Shown: in pieces, positions 34,354 through 44,774 of the stretch | How positions within the stretch are numbered: position 1 is the first letter of the stretch | Layout of the letters: every line of letters begins with the position of its first letter | Assembly: GCA_024372495.1 (NCBI GenBank) | Contig: CP099978.1 | Location: 1 to 64,000, forward strand | Direction: 5' to 3' | Origin: Pseudarthrobacter sp. Fe7 | GTDB taxonomy: Bacteria; Actinomycetota; Actinomycetes; Actinomycetales; Micrococcaceae | DNA: 64,000 nt | The notes under the pieces: generated by a model | Seen by the model: the letters and a program-made list of their open reading frames with translations, nothing else | What the model was told of the DNA's origin: nothing | The model's database searches: none | Translations under genes and position numbers: made by a program

Positions 34354-36948
34354 TTAGTGGATTCGGTCCGTGGTCAGGCGCTCCCGTAGTTGTTCTGGCA
34401 GTAGACGATGCTCCCAAAGAAGCCCGGCTACCTTCGATGGCGCGTCAGGACCCGTCAAAGACACAGCTTCCAGATCTTGCCAAAGACGTTTTACCTCCAA
34501 GCCGATCCCTAGAAGAGTGCGGGGCTCGGCGAGGTAGAGATGTTCCTCAGCGATGGGTACAGCGTCAGTGTCAACAACCAATCTTGGGGAGACGATGACC
34601 GTGATGCTCCCGTCGGGTATGGCGTCGACCTCAAGGTCAGCCTTCAGAGATTTCAGCTGTGTGTTCGCTTGGCGGACGTAGTCCATGCTGAGCAAACCGC
34701 CGGATTTTTGCTCGCTCTTGGCCTCGAGCGTTAGCCAAAGAGAATCCCATCGCCATACCGCGTCAGTGCGCCCTTTGAACTCTGGTTTGAAGGAGTCAGC
34801 GCCCAAGAACTGCCCCAATGTAACCAGAGCAGCCTCATACTTCCCGGAGCCAGTGCCGGGTGCATTCAATCCCTCCAACATAGTTCCGATGCGTTTGTCT
34901 CGCTTTGCTTTTATGGCAATAGCTGTACCCAGGGCGGTTATGTTGCAGGCTGCTTCCAGGTCCGTGGGTGTCGCCTCAAATGAACTTCCGGATTCCGGTG
35001 CAACTTCCCGTAGCCACGTGCCTCGAGCAGTGAGAACGTGAGCCTCGCGAAGCATCTCCTTTGCCTTCAAATCTTCTGCACTTCCAGGCTCCGCTCCAGC
35101 CATCTTGAGGAACTCGGAGGCAAGGAATAGCCAAAGCGCACGGTAGGTGCGGAGCTGCCCTCTATCAAGGACATCACAAGCGGCAATTGCATGCGTGGTC
35201 GCTGCCTTCCAGTCCCGCCGCCATGCGGCAGCCCAAGCTTTAACCTCGTGGGGAGCGCTGCTTTCCAGAACGGCATCAGACGCCGGGCGAACTACTTTTG
35301 ACTCGGCGCGAGTGCTGACGATGTCAGGTTCTGCCTCCGTCTGCCACAGTTCGTCCTGAGCGAGAGCGCTGGCTACAAGGGCGGGAATATCTAGTGAGGA
35401 GTGGTGACTGGCCGATCGACCAAACCGGATTTCCGCCTGAATTTCGACCGGCAACGGGCTCACGTTGTCTTCCTTTGACAAGAAGCTCGTCAGTTCCTGC
35501 CCGTTAATAACAACGACCGAATAATCTTTTGGTCCTCGGGTGCATCTTCCCATCCCCTGCACGATGCGTGCGCGCAGCCGTTCCGCGAGAACCTCTCCAG
35601 CATGGACCCGAGAGAGCAGGAACTGGTCTTGCGCGTGCATTACAGAAGGCAAGCCATCAATGAGCAGCAGTCGGCAACTATCATTCGCCAGGTCCATGCC
35701 GTCGTAGCGATTTGCAGCGAGCAGTGTCCCAGCTTCTGCGGTGACGAAATCCTTGAAAGCTCGTCCTTCAGGCTTGTCTCGAACCCAATATCTTTCATCC
35801 TTGGAGACCTCCAGGATGTCGGCGATATCCTCTACTCCTTCGTCCGATTGTCCAAGTAGGACTCGCTTCGGCGCTTGAGCCATGATTCTGGTGACTAGTT
35901 CGCCAACTGAAAGACCAGGTTCTGCCGTCCTGTCTGCCAACTCTGGAAATACGAAGAACCGCCGTCCGCCGCCAGACCGATTCCATTCGTCCGGTACCGG
36001 GATTCTTGCGATCTTGGTGCGACCAAAGGAGCGTTCGATTTCTGCCGCGCCACCGAGTGTGGCCGAGAGGTATATCCGCTGGACTGCACCATTAAAGGCC
36101 GGGTGATCAACAGTTGGTGGCACCATAGGTCGGATCAAGATTGACCGGCCGGAGATATAGAGACAACAGGCAGCCAGTTGCCCGGAGAGCATGGATAGTG
36201 CATATTTTCTTGGGTCCTTGCCAAGGGCACCCCGAAGTGCTGCTTCAAGCTCTGCCTCGTGTCGGAGGATGGTAGAAGGAGGTACCAAGTGCACATCTGC
36301 GTCACCTTTCGACCCTCCGTGGCTTCCGGAAAGCCTGGCGATCAGGTGTCCGTCGAGGCTGGGGCGTAAGACTTCGACGATGCCATCAAATAGAGGCTCT
36401 TCTCTGTCCACATCGATTGACCAAGCTCCGGCTACATAATTCTCTGCCGCGTGCGCGTCATCAAAGACTATGGTTTGGGCGTCGCCCAACTTCGGGTTGG
36501 AGTTGAAGATCGAAGAGTATGTTGTTACAGCCATGGAATCGCCTGCTTCATATGAGTGAAGCAGTCGAGTGTCCCATTCCTTGATTCCGCCAGTGAGAAG
36601 TGAAACCTGGATGCCTTGGTTGTCGGCTTTCTCAGCAGCTTGTTTTGCTAGCTGCACTGTGGGGCAGGCGTAGACCGTGCGTTGACGTAAGTGGCGACGG
36701 CGCCATTCAGCAATCAGCATGCCGACCAGAGTTTTACCCGATCCGGTAGGTAGTTCGAGAGCCACATCGGCAGCGTCCTTGTACTTATCGAAGTAAGTAC
36801 GCAGCTGGTCAGTCTGGTGACCCCAGAGGGGCGCTACGCGTTGTGGCAGCTTCGGGAGGTCGCCGAACAACGCCTCTGGGTTCGCTGAATCAACTGTCTC
36901 CGGACGCTGACGTCGAAAACTCAAAGGCCGGCCGGAATTCGTGGTCAC
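34354..36948 (-). CDS. SF2 helicase with possible C-terminal nuclease domain (defence candidate)
   Basis: An 864-residue protein. Helicase motifs: Walker A LELPTGSGKTLVGMLIAEW, box II IVFDDAHAAENYV, motif III-like YLSATLGG, motif VI QGMGRCTRGPKDYSVVVING (an XPD/Rad3-like GxGRxxR arrangement). After a helical middle (residues 540-690) the C-terminus has RTDAVWRWDSLWLTLEAKSEQKSGG, with an Asp followed by E-A-K, the pattern of a PD-(D/E)xK nuclease. It lies 200 bases downstream of the type I restriction genes and in the same direction. No close family is recognised; a helicase-nuclease that attacks foreign DNA is inferred from domain order and place. Confidence 0.6.
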   Translation of the reverse strand: MTTNSGRPLSFRRQRPETVDSANPEALFGDLPKLPQRVAPLWGHQTDQLRTYFDKYKDAADVALELPTGSGKTLVGMLIAEWRRRHLRQRTVYACPTVQLAKQAAEKADNQGIQVSLLTGGIKEWDTRLLHSYEAGDSMAVTTYSSIFNSNPKLGDAQTIVFDDAHAAENYVAGAWSIDVDREEPLFDGIVEVLRPSLDGHLIARLSGSHGGSKGDADVHLVPPSTILRHEAELEAALRGALGKDPRKYALSMLSGQLAACCLYISGRSILIRPMVPPTVDHPAFNGAVQRIYLSATLGGAAEIERSFGRTKIARIPVPDEWNRSGGGRRFFVFPELADRTAEPGLSVGELVTRIMAQAPKRVLLGQSDEGVEDIADILEVSKDERYWVRDKPEGRAFKDFVTAEAGTLLAANRYDGMDLANDSCRLLLIDGLPSVMHAQDQFLLSRVHAGEVLAERLRARIVQGMGRCTRGPKDYSVVVINGQELTSFLSKEDNVSPLPVEIQAEIRFGRSASHHSSLDIPALVASALAQDELWQTEAEPDIVSTRAESKVVRPASDAVLESSAPHEVKAWAAAWRRDWKAATTHAIAACDVLDRGQLRTYRALWLFLASEFLKMAGAEPGSAEDLKAKEMLREAHVLTARGTWLREVAPESGSSFEATPTDLEAACNITALGTAIAIKAKRDKRIGTMLEGLNAPGTGSGKYEAALVTLGQFLGADSFKPEFKGRTDAVWRWDSLWLTLEAKSEQKSGGLLSMDYVRQANTQLKSLKADLEVDAIPDGSITVIVSPRLVVDTDAVPIAEEHLYLAEPRTLLGIGLEVKRLWQDLEAVSLTGPDAPSKVAGLLWEHRLLPEQLRERLTTDRIH

Positions 36949-37153
36949 TATCTTGCTCCCCAGGTTTTGACGCAGTTGGGCTGCTGCCCATGCTTTAGGC
37001 CTAAAAGTATCAGCGGCCTAGGTTGCCACGTGGAATAGACCTGAACTCCCCGCACTTGAAGATGCGGAGGCGTCCTCGAAAAGCTCTCCGGAAGCTATCA
37101 GGCAACAACACCCCTTTTTGACCAGACCCGCCCCGCTAGCGCGCGGCGCGCGA

Positions 37154-40100
37154 CTAGTCCCCTGTCGAGCTCAGGTCGAAGAATCGCTCGAAGAACGCGC
37201 TGAGTTTGGCGATGACATTTTGTTTCTTTTCACCATGACCGCCAGCTGCGGAAAATCGCGAAACTGGCGGCAGAACTCTAGTGATCGATGTTCCGGTGGT
37301 GAGTATCTGCCCGTCGCGAAAGGCAGTATCCATGAAGCTGCGTGTTTCGTCGCTGCGGAGGTTCTCGTCTTCGATGATCTCGTCGAGCTCCGCTTCACGC
37401 TTGGCGACAATGAATGCTTTCCATTCCTGGTCAATCTCCCCGTCGGCTGACAGAGAATCAACAAAGTCTTCGATAAGGTCTTTCTTGTTGCGCAGGGTTG
37501 GGCTGGCATCCACGGCTCGGGTGATCTCTGCACGGATTTCCTTATCGTCACCGTCGCCACGTTCCTTGCGATATTTCTGGACGAGCATGAGGATGTAGTC
37601 GACATTGATCTCGACCTGCTTGATCAGCTCGATCTCGAAGACGATGTCGTCGTTGATCTGTTCCTTCTCCGCGTTCTTGTCCTTGCGGAAATCTGCGTAT
37701 AGGTTCAGGTACACGCTGCGGTAATCCTGGCTTTGCCGGTCACTGAGAATCTCGTGACCGGTGAACTCGTCGAACGACGTAAGGATGTTCTGCAGGCGCA
37801 GGATCGCACCGAACAGGCCAATGAACTCCTTTTGCGCTGACTCCCCGATGATCGGTGTGCCCAGCGGAAACATAGTGACTAGCTCGGTGACCTTCTCGGC
37901 ATAGTCGTTGTAGTACTCGCCGTAGGGCTTTAGCAGCACCACCCCGCGGGCGTCCTTGTTGCCGAACAGTGCGATCGCGTCGTTGGTCTGTTCCTCAAGA
38001 TCCCGGAAGGAGACGATGTTGCCATAAGTTTTGACGGAGTTCAGGATGCGGTTCGTCCGGGAGTAGGCCTGGATCAATCCGTGGGCTCGGAGGTTTTTGT
38101 CCACGAACAAGGTGTTCAAAGTGGTCGCGTCAAATCCGGTAAGGAACATGTTGACCACGATCACCAGATCGATCTCGCGTTGCTTAAGTTTCAGCGAGAG
38201 GTCTTTGTAGTAGTTCTGGAACCGGTCCGCGCTGGTGTCGAACGAGGTACCAAATAAGGCGTTGTAGTCCTGAATCGCGGCTTCCAGGAAAGATCGGGCG
38301 TCGGCGTCCAACGCGTTGGTATCGAACCCTTCCTCCTCCAGCGCGCCGTCCTCGACGGGATCGTTTGCCCCATAGGAATAGATCAGGCCGATCTTTAGCC
38401 GCTTGTCCGGGACCAGCGCTTTCTGCTGTTCCCGGAAGTGCTGGTAGTACGTGCGAGCAGCCTGAATAGAGGCAGTGGCGAAGAGGGCGTTGAACCCGCG
38501 CACCCGTTTCTCGCCGAGAGTGTAGCCTTCGGTGCGTTTGGTTTTCTGGTCGAAGTGCTCCTGCGTGTATTCCACGATCGTGGAGATCCGCTTGTCAGCC
38601 AGCAATGCTTTTTCTGTGTCGATTGCGGATACCTGCTTGTCGACCACATTGCCGACCTTGACTGTGTTCACGTAGTCAATCCGGAATGGCAACACATTCT
38701 TGTCCGTGATGGCGTCGACGATCGTGTAAGTATGCAGCTTCTCGCCGAACGCCTGCTCCGTTGTCTTCAACTGTGGGTTCCCGCCGCTGCCGGAATTGGC
38801 GGCGAAAATCGGGGTGCCGGTGAAACCGAACAGGTTGTAGCGCTTGAACGCCTTAGTGATTGCTGTGTGCATATCACCGAACTGCGACCGGTGACACTCG
38901 TCGAAAATGATCACGACGTGGCCGCCGTAGATCTCGTGGCCCTTGTTGCCGGCGATGAATGTCGCGAGCTTCTGGATTGTGGTGATGATGATCCGTGACC
39001 CCGGATCCTCCAGCTGCTTCTTCAAGACAGCGGTGGAGGTGTTCGAGTTCGCCGCGCCCTTCTCGAACCGGTCGTATTCTCGCATGGTCTGGTAGTCGAG
39101 GTCCTTGCGGTCGACCACGAACAACACTTTGTCGACGGAGGGCAGTTTCGACGCGAGCCTGGGCCGCCTTGAACGAGGTCAGCGTCTTGCCCGACCCTGT
39201 CGTGTGCCACACGTACCCGCCGGCCCTGATGGTGCCGAGCCTGCTTGTAGTTAGTGGAAATCTCGATCTTCTGCAAGATCTTCTCGGTTGCGACAATCTG
39301 ATACGGGCGCATGACCAGCAGCATCTTGTCGGCGGTCAACACACAGTACCTGGTGAGGATATTCAGCAGCGTGTGCTTGGCGAAGAACGTCTTCGCAAAC
39401 GCTGAGAGATCGGTGATTGGCTTGTTTTGGGCATCGGCCCACCAGGAAGTGAACTCAAAGGAATTGGAGGTCTTGCGGACGCGCTTGGCCCCCGCAGTGT
39501 CACTCAGGTGCTGCCGACGCGTGGTGTTGGAGTAGTACTTCGTCAACGTGCCGTTAGAGATCACGAACAACTGCACATACTCGAAAAGGCCGCAGCCTGC
39601 CCAAAAGCTGTCGCGCTGGTACCGGTCGATCTGGTTGAAAGCCTCACGGATATCCACGCCGCGGCGCTTCAACTCGATGTGGACCATTGGCAGCCCATTG
39701 ACCAGCACGGTGACGTCATACCGGTTCGCGTACTTCCCGCCACCCTCGCCCTGAGGAGTCTCGTACTGGTTGATGACCTGCAGACGGTTGTTGTGAATGT
39801 TCTGCTTATCGATCAGTGCGATGTTCTTGATCGAACCGTCATCCCGCTTTAGCAGCTGAACATGGTCATCCTGAATGCGCACCGTTTTCTCAGCAATGCC
39901 ATCGTTCGCACCCGACACGCGCTCGGAGAAGAAATGCTTCCACTCGACGTCAGAGAAAGTGACGCCATTCAGTGCCTCTAACTGGGCGCGCAGGTTGGTG
40001 ACCAGCTGCGCTTCGGACGTAATGGGCAGATACTGGTACGCCTGGGACTGGAGGAGCCCGATCAGCTCGTGCTCAAGATCAGCCTCCGACTGATACGCCG

Positions 40101-40194
40101 CTTCCGCCGCATGCTCCGCCACATACTCGGCAACAACAGTGCTCTCATTGGAGACAGCAATCGGTTCGTACTTTCGCGGAGTTGCTTCGATCAT
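37154..40194 (-). CDS. hsdR: Type I restriction endonuclease, HsdR subunit (two frame breaks here)
   Basis: A 1012-residue HsdR after two one-base removals (39156-39160 and 39238-39242; each AGCCT to AGCT). N-terminal nuclease: Asp160 in NRYDVTVLVNG and the E-x-K in HIELKRRG (174-176). Motor: Walker A WHTTGSGKTLTSFK, box II FDECHRSQFG, motif III FTGTPIF, motifs V-VI NMFLTGFDATTLNTLFVDK and RTNRILNSVK. The C-terminal region binds HsdM/HsdS. It cuts unmodified DNA after translocation. The start overlaps the HsdS stop (ATGA), so hsdM-hsdS-hsdR are one operon. Confidence 0.9.
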
Positions 40195-41363
40195 GCCGTC
40201 GCCTCCTCGAACGTCAGCAGCCGGTCACGGTAGTACTCGTACTGCTTCCGGCGAGCCGCCAACTCGGCAGGCAATCCGATGCTCGGGTCATTTATGAGGG
40301 CGTCGAAGCGGTCGAGAAGCCCAACGATGCGTTCCTTCTCATCAAGAGACGGGTCTGGGATCGGTATTCGATTCAGATTCGCCTTGTTCAGCTTGGGTTG
40401 GGCAGCCCCTGAAATGAATGGCGAGAGATCGATGGAGTTCAGGTAAATCTCAACGAAGCGTCGCTCCGCATAGGTGTCGAAACGAAGCACATGCGCGTGG
40501 TTATTGACCCAGGTTTTGCCGGAAATCGAGAACGCGATCGGTGTCGACCGTGCAAGCAGATTGGCACCGTCCTCTGACACCAACAGAAAGTCGCCGTCGA
40601 AAATGAAGTCGCTCACGTAGTCGACAACTCCCGAAGCGCCGTAATACGGAATGTCGCCGGGAGTACGAGCGTCCCGGGTGACAGGCATTCTCCTCCTGTC
40701 GAGGTTCTCAGCGAGATCGCCTAGTGGACGCAACGCGGTATCAGTGTCGAATTTAAGAAGCTCGCTGCGGTAGTGCTCGTATTGGCGGCGGCGGGCTTCC
40801 AACTCCGCATCCAGCTCCGCTTCCAGCTGCGTGAACTGATCCAAGACCTGCACGATCTCCCACTGCACCTCGAGAGGCGGAACAGGGATCCGAAATCTCT
40901 TGAATCCGGCCATGTCGACAGAGGCGAAGCTGGAGGTCGTTATGTTGTTGCGGCACCACTCATCGAGAACGAAACCGTAATAGTAGACGAACTTCATGTC
41001 CACCTGGTCCGAGTATTCCGCTTTGACCGACAGGGATGTGAATCTCTGGTTGGACAGATGGGGCACGGTTACCAATGCGTGCTCTCCGATCGTCGCCGAC
41101 GTAGCAACAAGCAACGAATTGGCGGGGAAAAGCTTGCCACCTTTCACCGCGATTTCTGGAATCTGCTGCAAGGCGCGGTCAAGTATTCCACCGTTCGCTC
41201 GAATGTCCTCCATACGAAACCAGGGGACAGTTCCTTCCGTCCAAAATGACGCATTCGACTTCGACGGTGTGTAGCCGTTTCTCAGGTCGAAGAGGCGCGA
41301 GATTTCGACATATCGAACCCCGCCCGGGCAGTGCTCTGCGATCAGTTCATCGATGCGACTCAT
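40191..41363 (-). CDS. hsdS: Type I specificity subunit HsdS
   Basis: A 390-residue HsdS with two target-recognition domains separated by conserved helices: VPPLEVQWEIVQVLDQFTQLEAELDAELEARRRQYEHYR after the first, and ERIVGLLDRFDALINDPSIGLPAELAARRKQYEYYRDRLLTF at the end. The first domain begins EISRLFDLRNGYTPSKSNASFW. The two domains set the two halves of the bipartite DNA target. Overlaps hsdM (ATGA) and hsdR. Confidence 0.9.
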   Translation of the reverse strand: MSRIDELIAEHCPGGVRYVEISRLFDLRNGYTPSKSNASFWTEGTVPWFRMEDIRANGGILDRALQQIPEIAVKGGKLFPANSLLVATSATIGEHALVTVPHLSNQRFTSLSVKAEYSDQVDMKFVYYYGFVLDEWCRNNITTSSFASVDMAGFKRFRIPVPPLEVQWEIVQVLDQFTQLEAELDAELEARRRQYEHYRSELLKFDTDTALRPLGDLAENLDRRRMPVTRDARTPGDIPYYGASGVVDYVSDFIFDGDFLLVSEDGANLLARSTPIAFSISGKTWVNNHAHVLRFDTYAERRFVEIYLNSIDLSPFISGAAQPKLNKANLNRIPIPDPSLDEKERIVGLLDRFDALINDPSIGLPAELAARRKQYEYYRDRLLTFEEATA

Positions 41364-42929
41364 CGAGCACTTTCGAGGTCGGCGACGATCTCGTCGATGG
41401 AGATCCGCAGGTCTTGTTGCCGAGTGACAATTTCGGCGATCTCTGCGTTGAGTGCGCCGATGTCGACGATCTCGCGGTTGTCTTCGGCTTCGACGTAGGA
41501 GGACACAGCAATGTTGTAGTCGTTGGTGCCTATGTCTGTGTTCGCGACCAACTTGGCAAAGTGGTCTGAGTCTTCACGGGCGGTGAAGGCGTCAAGGATG
41601 TTCTTCTGGTGGTCGGCGGTGAGTTTGTTCTTGTTCCCGTTGCGGGTGAACTCGGCAGAGGCGTCGATGAACAACACGGCATTGTCGGCCTTGGATTTCT
41701 TGAGCACGATGATGCAGGTCGCGATCGTGGTGCCAAAGAACAAATCTGGCGGCAACTGGATCACGGCGTCAACGTAGTTGTTGTCGATCAGGTACTTGCG
41801 GATCTTCTGCTCTGCGCCGCCGCGGTACAGCACGCCGGGGAACTCAACGATGGCAGCCGTGCCGTTGACGGCCAACCAGGACAGGATGTGCATAGTGAAT
41901 GCCAGATCTGCCTTGGACTTCGGTGCCAGCACACCGGCCGGGGCGAAGCGAGGGTCATTGATCAGCAGCGGGTTCGCATCCCCGTCCCATTTGATGGAGT
42001 ACGGCGGGTTGGAGACGATCGCCTCAAACGGTTCATCGTCCCAGTGGGCCGGGTCCGTGAGGGTGTCGCCGTGGGCGAGGTTGAACTTCTCGTAGTTCAC
42101 GTCATGGAGAAACATGTTGATGCGGGCCAGATTGTACGTGGTCAGGTTGATTTCCTGGCCGTAGAAGCCTTGGCGCACATTGCCCTTGCCGAGTATTTTG
42201 TCGAACTTCAGCAGCAGCGAGCCGGAGCCAACTGCCGGGTCGTAGACCTTGTTTACCTGCGTCTTGCCAACAACGGTGATGCTGGCCAGGAGCTCTGAGA
42301 CTTCCTGGGGTGTGTAGTACTCACCGCCGGACTTACCGGCGCTGGAGGCGTACATCTGCATGAGGTACTCGTAGGCGTCGCCGAATAGGTCAATAGAGTT
42401 GTCCTCGAAATTACCGAGCGGCAGATCCCCGATGGCGTCCAGCAGTTTCACGAGCTTTTCGTTGCGTTTGGCGACGGTTTGGCCAAGTTTGGAGCTGTTA
42501 ACGTCAAGGTCATCGAACAAGCCCTTGATGTCGTCTTCACTACCGCTACCGACGGCGGATCCCTCGATGTTCTTGAACACCCTGGCGAGGGTTTCGTTCA
42601 GGTCCGTATCCTGCGACGCCCGTTCGCGGACATTCCGGAAGAGCTCGGACGGAAGAATGTAGAAGCCCTTCTCCGCGACGGTCTCTGTACGACCGAACTC
42701 AGCTTCTGAGTCGGGCAGGGTGGCGTAGTTGAAGTTGGGGTCGCCAGCGTTGTGTTCGCCTATGTTGATGTAGGCGGTGAGGTTCTCCGAGATGAACCGG
42801 TAGAAAAGCATGCCGAGCACGTAGCTTTTGAAGTCCCACCCGTCGACTGACCCTCGCAGGTCGTTCGCGATGCGCCAGATTGTCTTGTGCAGGCTCGGCG
42901 CGCTGTCCTTCTTTGGTGGTGGGGGCCAT
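41360..42929 (-). CDS. hsdM: Type I DNA methyltransferase HsdM (one frame break here)
   Basis: A 522-residue N6-adenine methyltransferase once one base is removed at 42891-42895 (coding GAGCCTG to GAGCTG), which joins the start MAPTTKEGQRAEL to HKTIWRIANDLRGSVDG. Motif I is VYDPAVGSGSLLLKF and motif IV is VSNPPYSIKW; PQEVSELLASI is the family signature before it. It protects host DNA by adenine methylation and forms the core of the R2M2S complex. GGAGACGAG precedes the ATG at 42929. A short ATG lies at 42820, but it would omit the conserved N-terminal helices. Confidence 0.9.
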
Positions 42930-43083
42930 ATCTCGTCTCCTGCGCTGCGTCGCGCGATTAATTCATGCTCGGGTTCAACGTCTCAGGATATCTGTGACCT
43001 CTCGCCATGGAGCAATCCCGCGCCCGGTCTGCTAACGCGGTCATTATGCAACGAACTCTCGGTCCATCTACCCCTCGGAGTAG

Positions 43084-43614
43084 CTCATAAGCACCGTTCC
43101 GGGGGCCTCCTCGAACTTCCCGTCGATCCGGGAGTCGAATGGCCGGATACGGGCCCACACCATCGCAACGGAGTCATATGCCCTTGCGAAGGCCATTGGG
43201 GAACTCGGACCTGGCGATGCTGGAAGCGCACATGCCCCGTACTTTCGGAATGACTTGCTGCGTTCCGGCAACGAGGCAACCCGGCGGTACTTGCTCCTGT
43301 CTCTCTCCAGAAAAAGGAAAATCAGGAACTGGATAGATGCGGCTGCTTACTCCACTATGTGCCTGTTTTTTGGGCTCGCTCTGTTGCAGTTTCCATCTGT
43401 TTTGCAGCTAGACGAGGGCAGTGGGTCCCTCACCCTGCTCGTGGTGGGATGGTTTCTCATTGTGTTGGGCGCCATTTCATTTTTTCTGGTGGCCAGGGCG
43501 GTTATCCGGAGACGACGGGCCCTAAAGAGACTCCTTCGTCAACGGTTCCGGAGATTCAGGCCGCATTCCCAGAGGGTGCTCATTGGTGAAGTGCCCGCCT
43601 CAGACTTGTCGTGA
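43084..43614 (+). pseudogene. Two-segment membrane protein, probably lacking its true start
   Basis: A frame open from 43084 reads like protein over its whole length (ALAKAIGELGPGDAGSAHAP, FRNDLLRSGNEATRRYLL), but no ATG, GTG or TTG occurs before a TTG at 43255. The rest has two membrane helices (CLFFGLALLQFPSVL and LLVVGWFLIVLGAISFFLV) and a very basic tail. Either the gene starts upstream in a broken frame (an ATG at 43046 lies nearby in another frame) or it is truncated at its 5' end. Function not recognised. The gap 42930-43083 contains no other gene. Confidence 0.45.
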
Positions 43615-43680
43615 TCGGAACACCCTTGGGATACCCGGGGCGGCGCCAATGTGATGAGTGGACTTGCAGCTCGGCCACCG

Positions 43681-43719
43681 GAAGCACGAAGGGCCGGCAA
43701 AGCCGGCCCTTCGTGCTTC
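43681..43719. terminator. Strong bidirectional terminator hairpin
   Basis: Eighteen-base perfect arms (GAAGCACGAAGGGCCGGC and complement) around AAA, between the plus-strand membrane gene and the minus-strand DUF2188 gene. Confidence 0.8.
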
Positions 43720-43751
43720 CTCAACTGCGTTCTACCCGCGGGGCAGCTAGA

Positions 43752-43979
43752 TTATCCGGGGACGTTCCGGGGATCGTTGCCGTAGCTGTTCTTGGATCCG
43801 ATCTGGCCGTCCTGGTTCTTGATGACGTGCTCGACCTTGTCGGCCTGCGCCGGCTCGCGGCCTGCAGTCACCGCATCTTCTTTGGTGTTGTAGCTGGCGC
43901 CAAATGCGCGGTCAGTGCCCTCGCGCTTGTTCTTCCAGGCGCCGTCTTCGTAGTACGTCTCAATGTCGCCCTGAGCCAC
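43752..43979 (-). CDS. DUF2188 small stress protein
   Basis: A 75-residue protein from a GTG at 43979 (preceded by GGGAG): ETYYEDGAWKNKREGTDRAF, then NTKEDAVTAGREPAQ and VEHVIKNQDGQIGSKNSYGNDP. The W-K...A...T-K-x-x-A...A...DGxI...SYGxDP pattern is DUF2188. The long open frame upstream of the GTG is non-coding. Such proteins are often found with stress genes in Actinobacteria; function unknown. Confidence 0.8.
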   Translation of the reverse strand: MAQGDIETYYEDGAWKNKREGTDRAFGASYNTKEDAVTAGREPAQADKVEHVIKNQDGQIGSKNSYGNDPRNVPG

Positions 43980-44179
43980 TGCACACTCCCTCTGCCGTTC
44001 CGATCCTGACACCCGCCGCATAGTGCGGGTAGCGGAAAGCCCCGCAGCCTTGGAACTGCAGGGCTTTCCTGGCAACCACTCCGCCTGATGGGGGACAGGC
44101 GAAGAAGCTTGACCCCAACAATAATAGAAAGCATGCTTATCATTCAAGCTGTGGCACAGGCTCAATGATGAGGTGAACG
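43980..44179. promoter_or_regulatory. Divergent promoter region with AAGCATGCTT
   Basis: AT-rich stretch (CAATAATAGAAAGCATGCTT at about 44119-44138, then ATCATTCAAG) between DUF2188 (minus) and the three-helix gene (plus). AAGCATGCTT is a perfect palindrome and resembles TCATGCTTAG before the stress operon at 27.2 kb. A hairpin around 44020-44060 (AAAGCCC...GGGCTTT) is also seen. Confidence 0.5.
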
Positions 44180-44380
44180 ATGGACCGCAATGAAGAGCAG
44201 TACGCTGTGGTGTCGGTAATCAATACCCTCGCCTGCAGGTTCCCCGGACACTCCCGGACGGACGTTGAGGACGCGGTCTGTGAAGAGTACTCGGCCTTCA
44301 ATTCGGGCCCGGTAAGGACGATGGTCCCCGTACTCGTCGAACGGGCCGCCATCAAGCGCCTGCAGGGCAGCCTCACGTAG
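44180..44380 (+). CDS. Three-helix-bundle dimerisation domain protein
   Basis: A 66-residue protein (EEQYAVVSVINTLACRFPGHSRTDVEDAVCEEYSAF, then GPVRTMVPVLVERAAIKRLQ). The pattern V..V...L...FP......V...V...Y..F....VR..VP.LVER matches the short three-helix-bundle family widespread in Actinobacteria. GATGAGG lies before the ATG. Probably a small dimeric stress-related protein; function unknown. Confidence 0.7.
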   Translation: MDRNEEQYAVVSVINTLACRFPGHSRTDVEDAVCEEYSAFNSGPVRTMVPVLVERAAIKRLQGSLT

Positions 44381-44774
44381 AAATGCCACAGGCACTTTTC
44401 CCATGGTCCAAGACCACCGCCCCTGAGGCGCCCCGGGCCGTGGCTGGCTTTTTCAGCAGGGACGCCACCAGCGGGGGTGACGCTCCAGGAACGAGTGCCT
44501 ACGTGACCTGGAAGCAATAGGGGCTATTCATGCACAGGGGGGCTGTAGCTGCGGCGAACCTGCGGGGATGACCACAGCCGGCGGCGGCGCGAACTACCTT
44601 CCGTTACCGTCGTTTTCAGAAGCTGATTGCACAACTTCCCGCTGATTCCGGGCTTTGTGAAGTCGGGTTGTGACCAGGGGCTGCCCACTACTCCTGTGCA
44701 CAAGAGCTCCGTTGCTCTCCACTCGTGTTCACAATTCGCTAAGTTGATTCACCCGCCGCCCGCGAAGGATCGGC
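44381..44774. other. 394-base gap with one copy of a 43-base repeat
   Basis: No supported gene. A segment at 44609-44651 (GTCGTTTTCAGAAGCTG...) closely matches 46806-46850 in the same orientation (GTCGTTTTCAAAAGCTG...), both followed by CACAACTTCCCG and TTCCGGG. Nothing else recognised. Confidence 0.5.

Noticed and set aside
43255..43614. Type III toxin or SLATT-type effector assignment for the two-helix membrane protein
   Set aside because: Two membrane helices alone are not enough, and no partner gene (SMODS, SLOG) is nearby.
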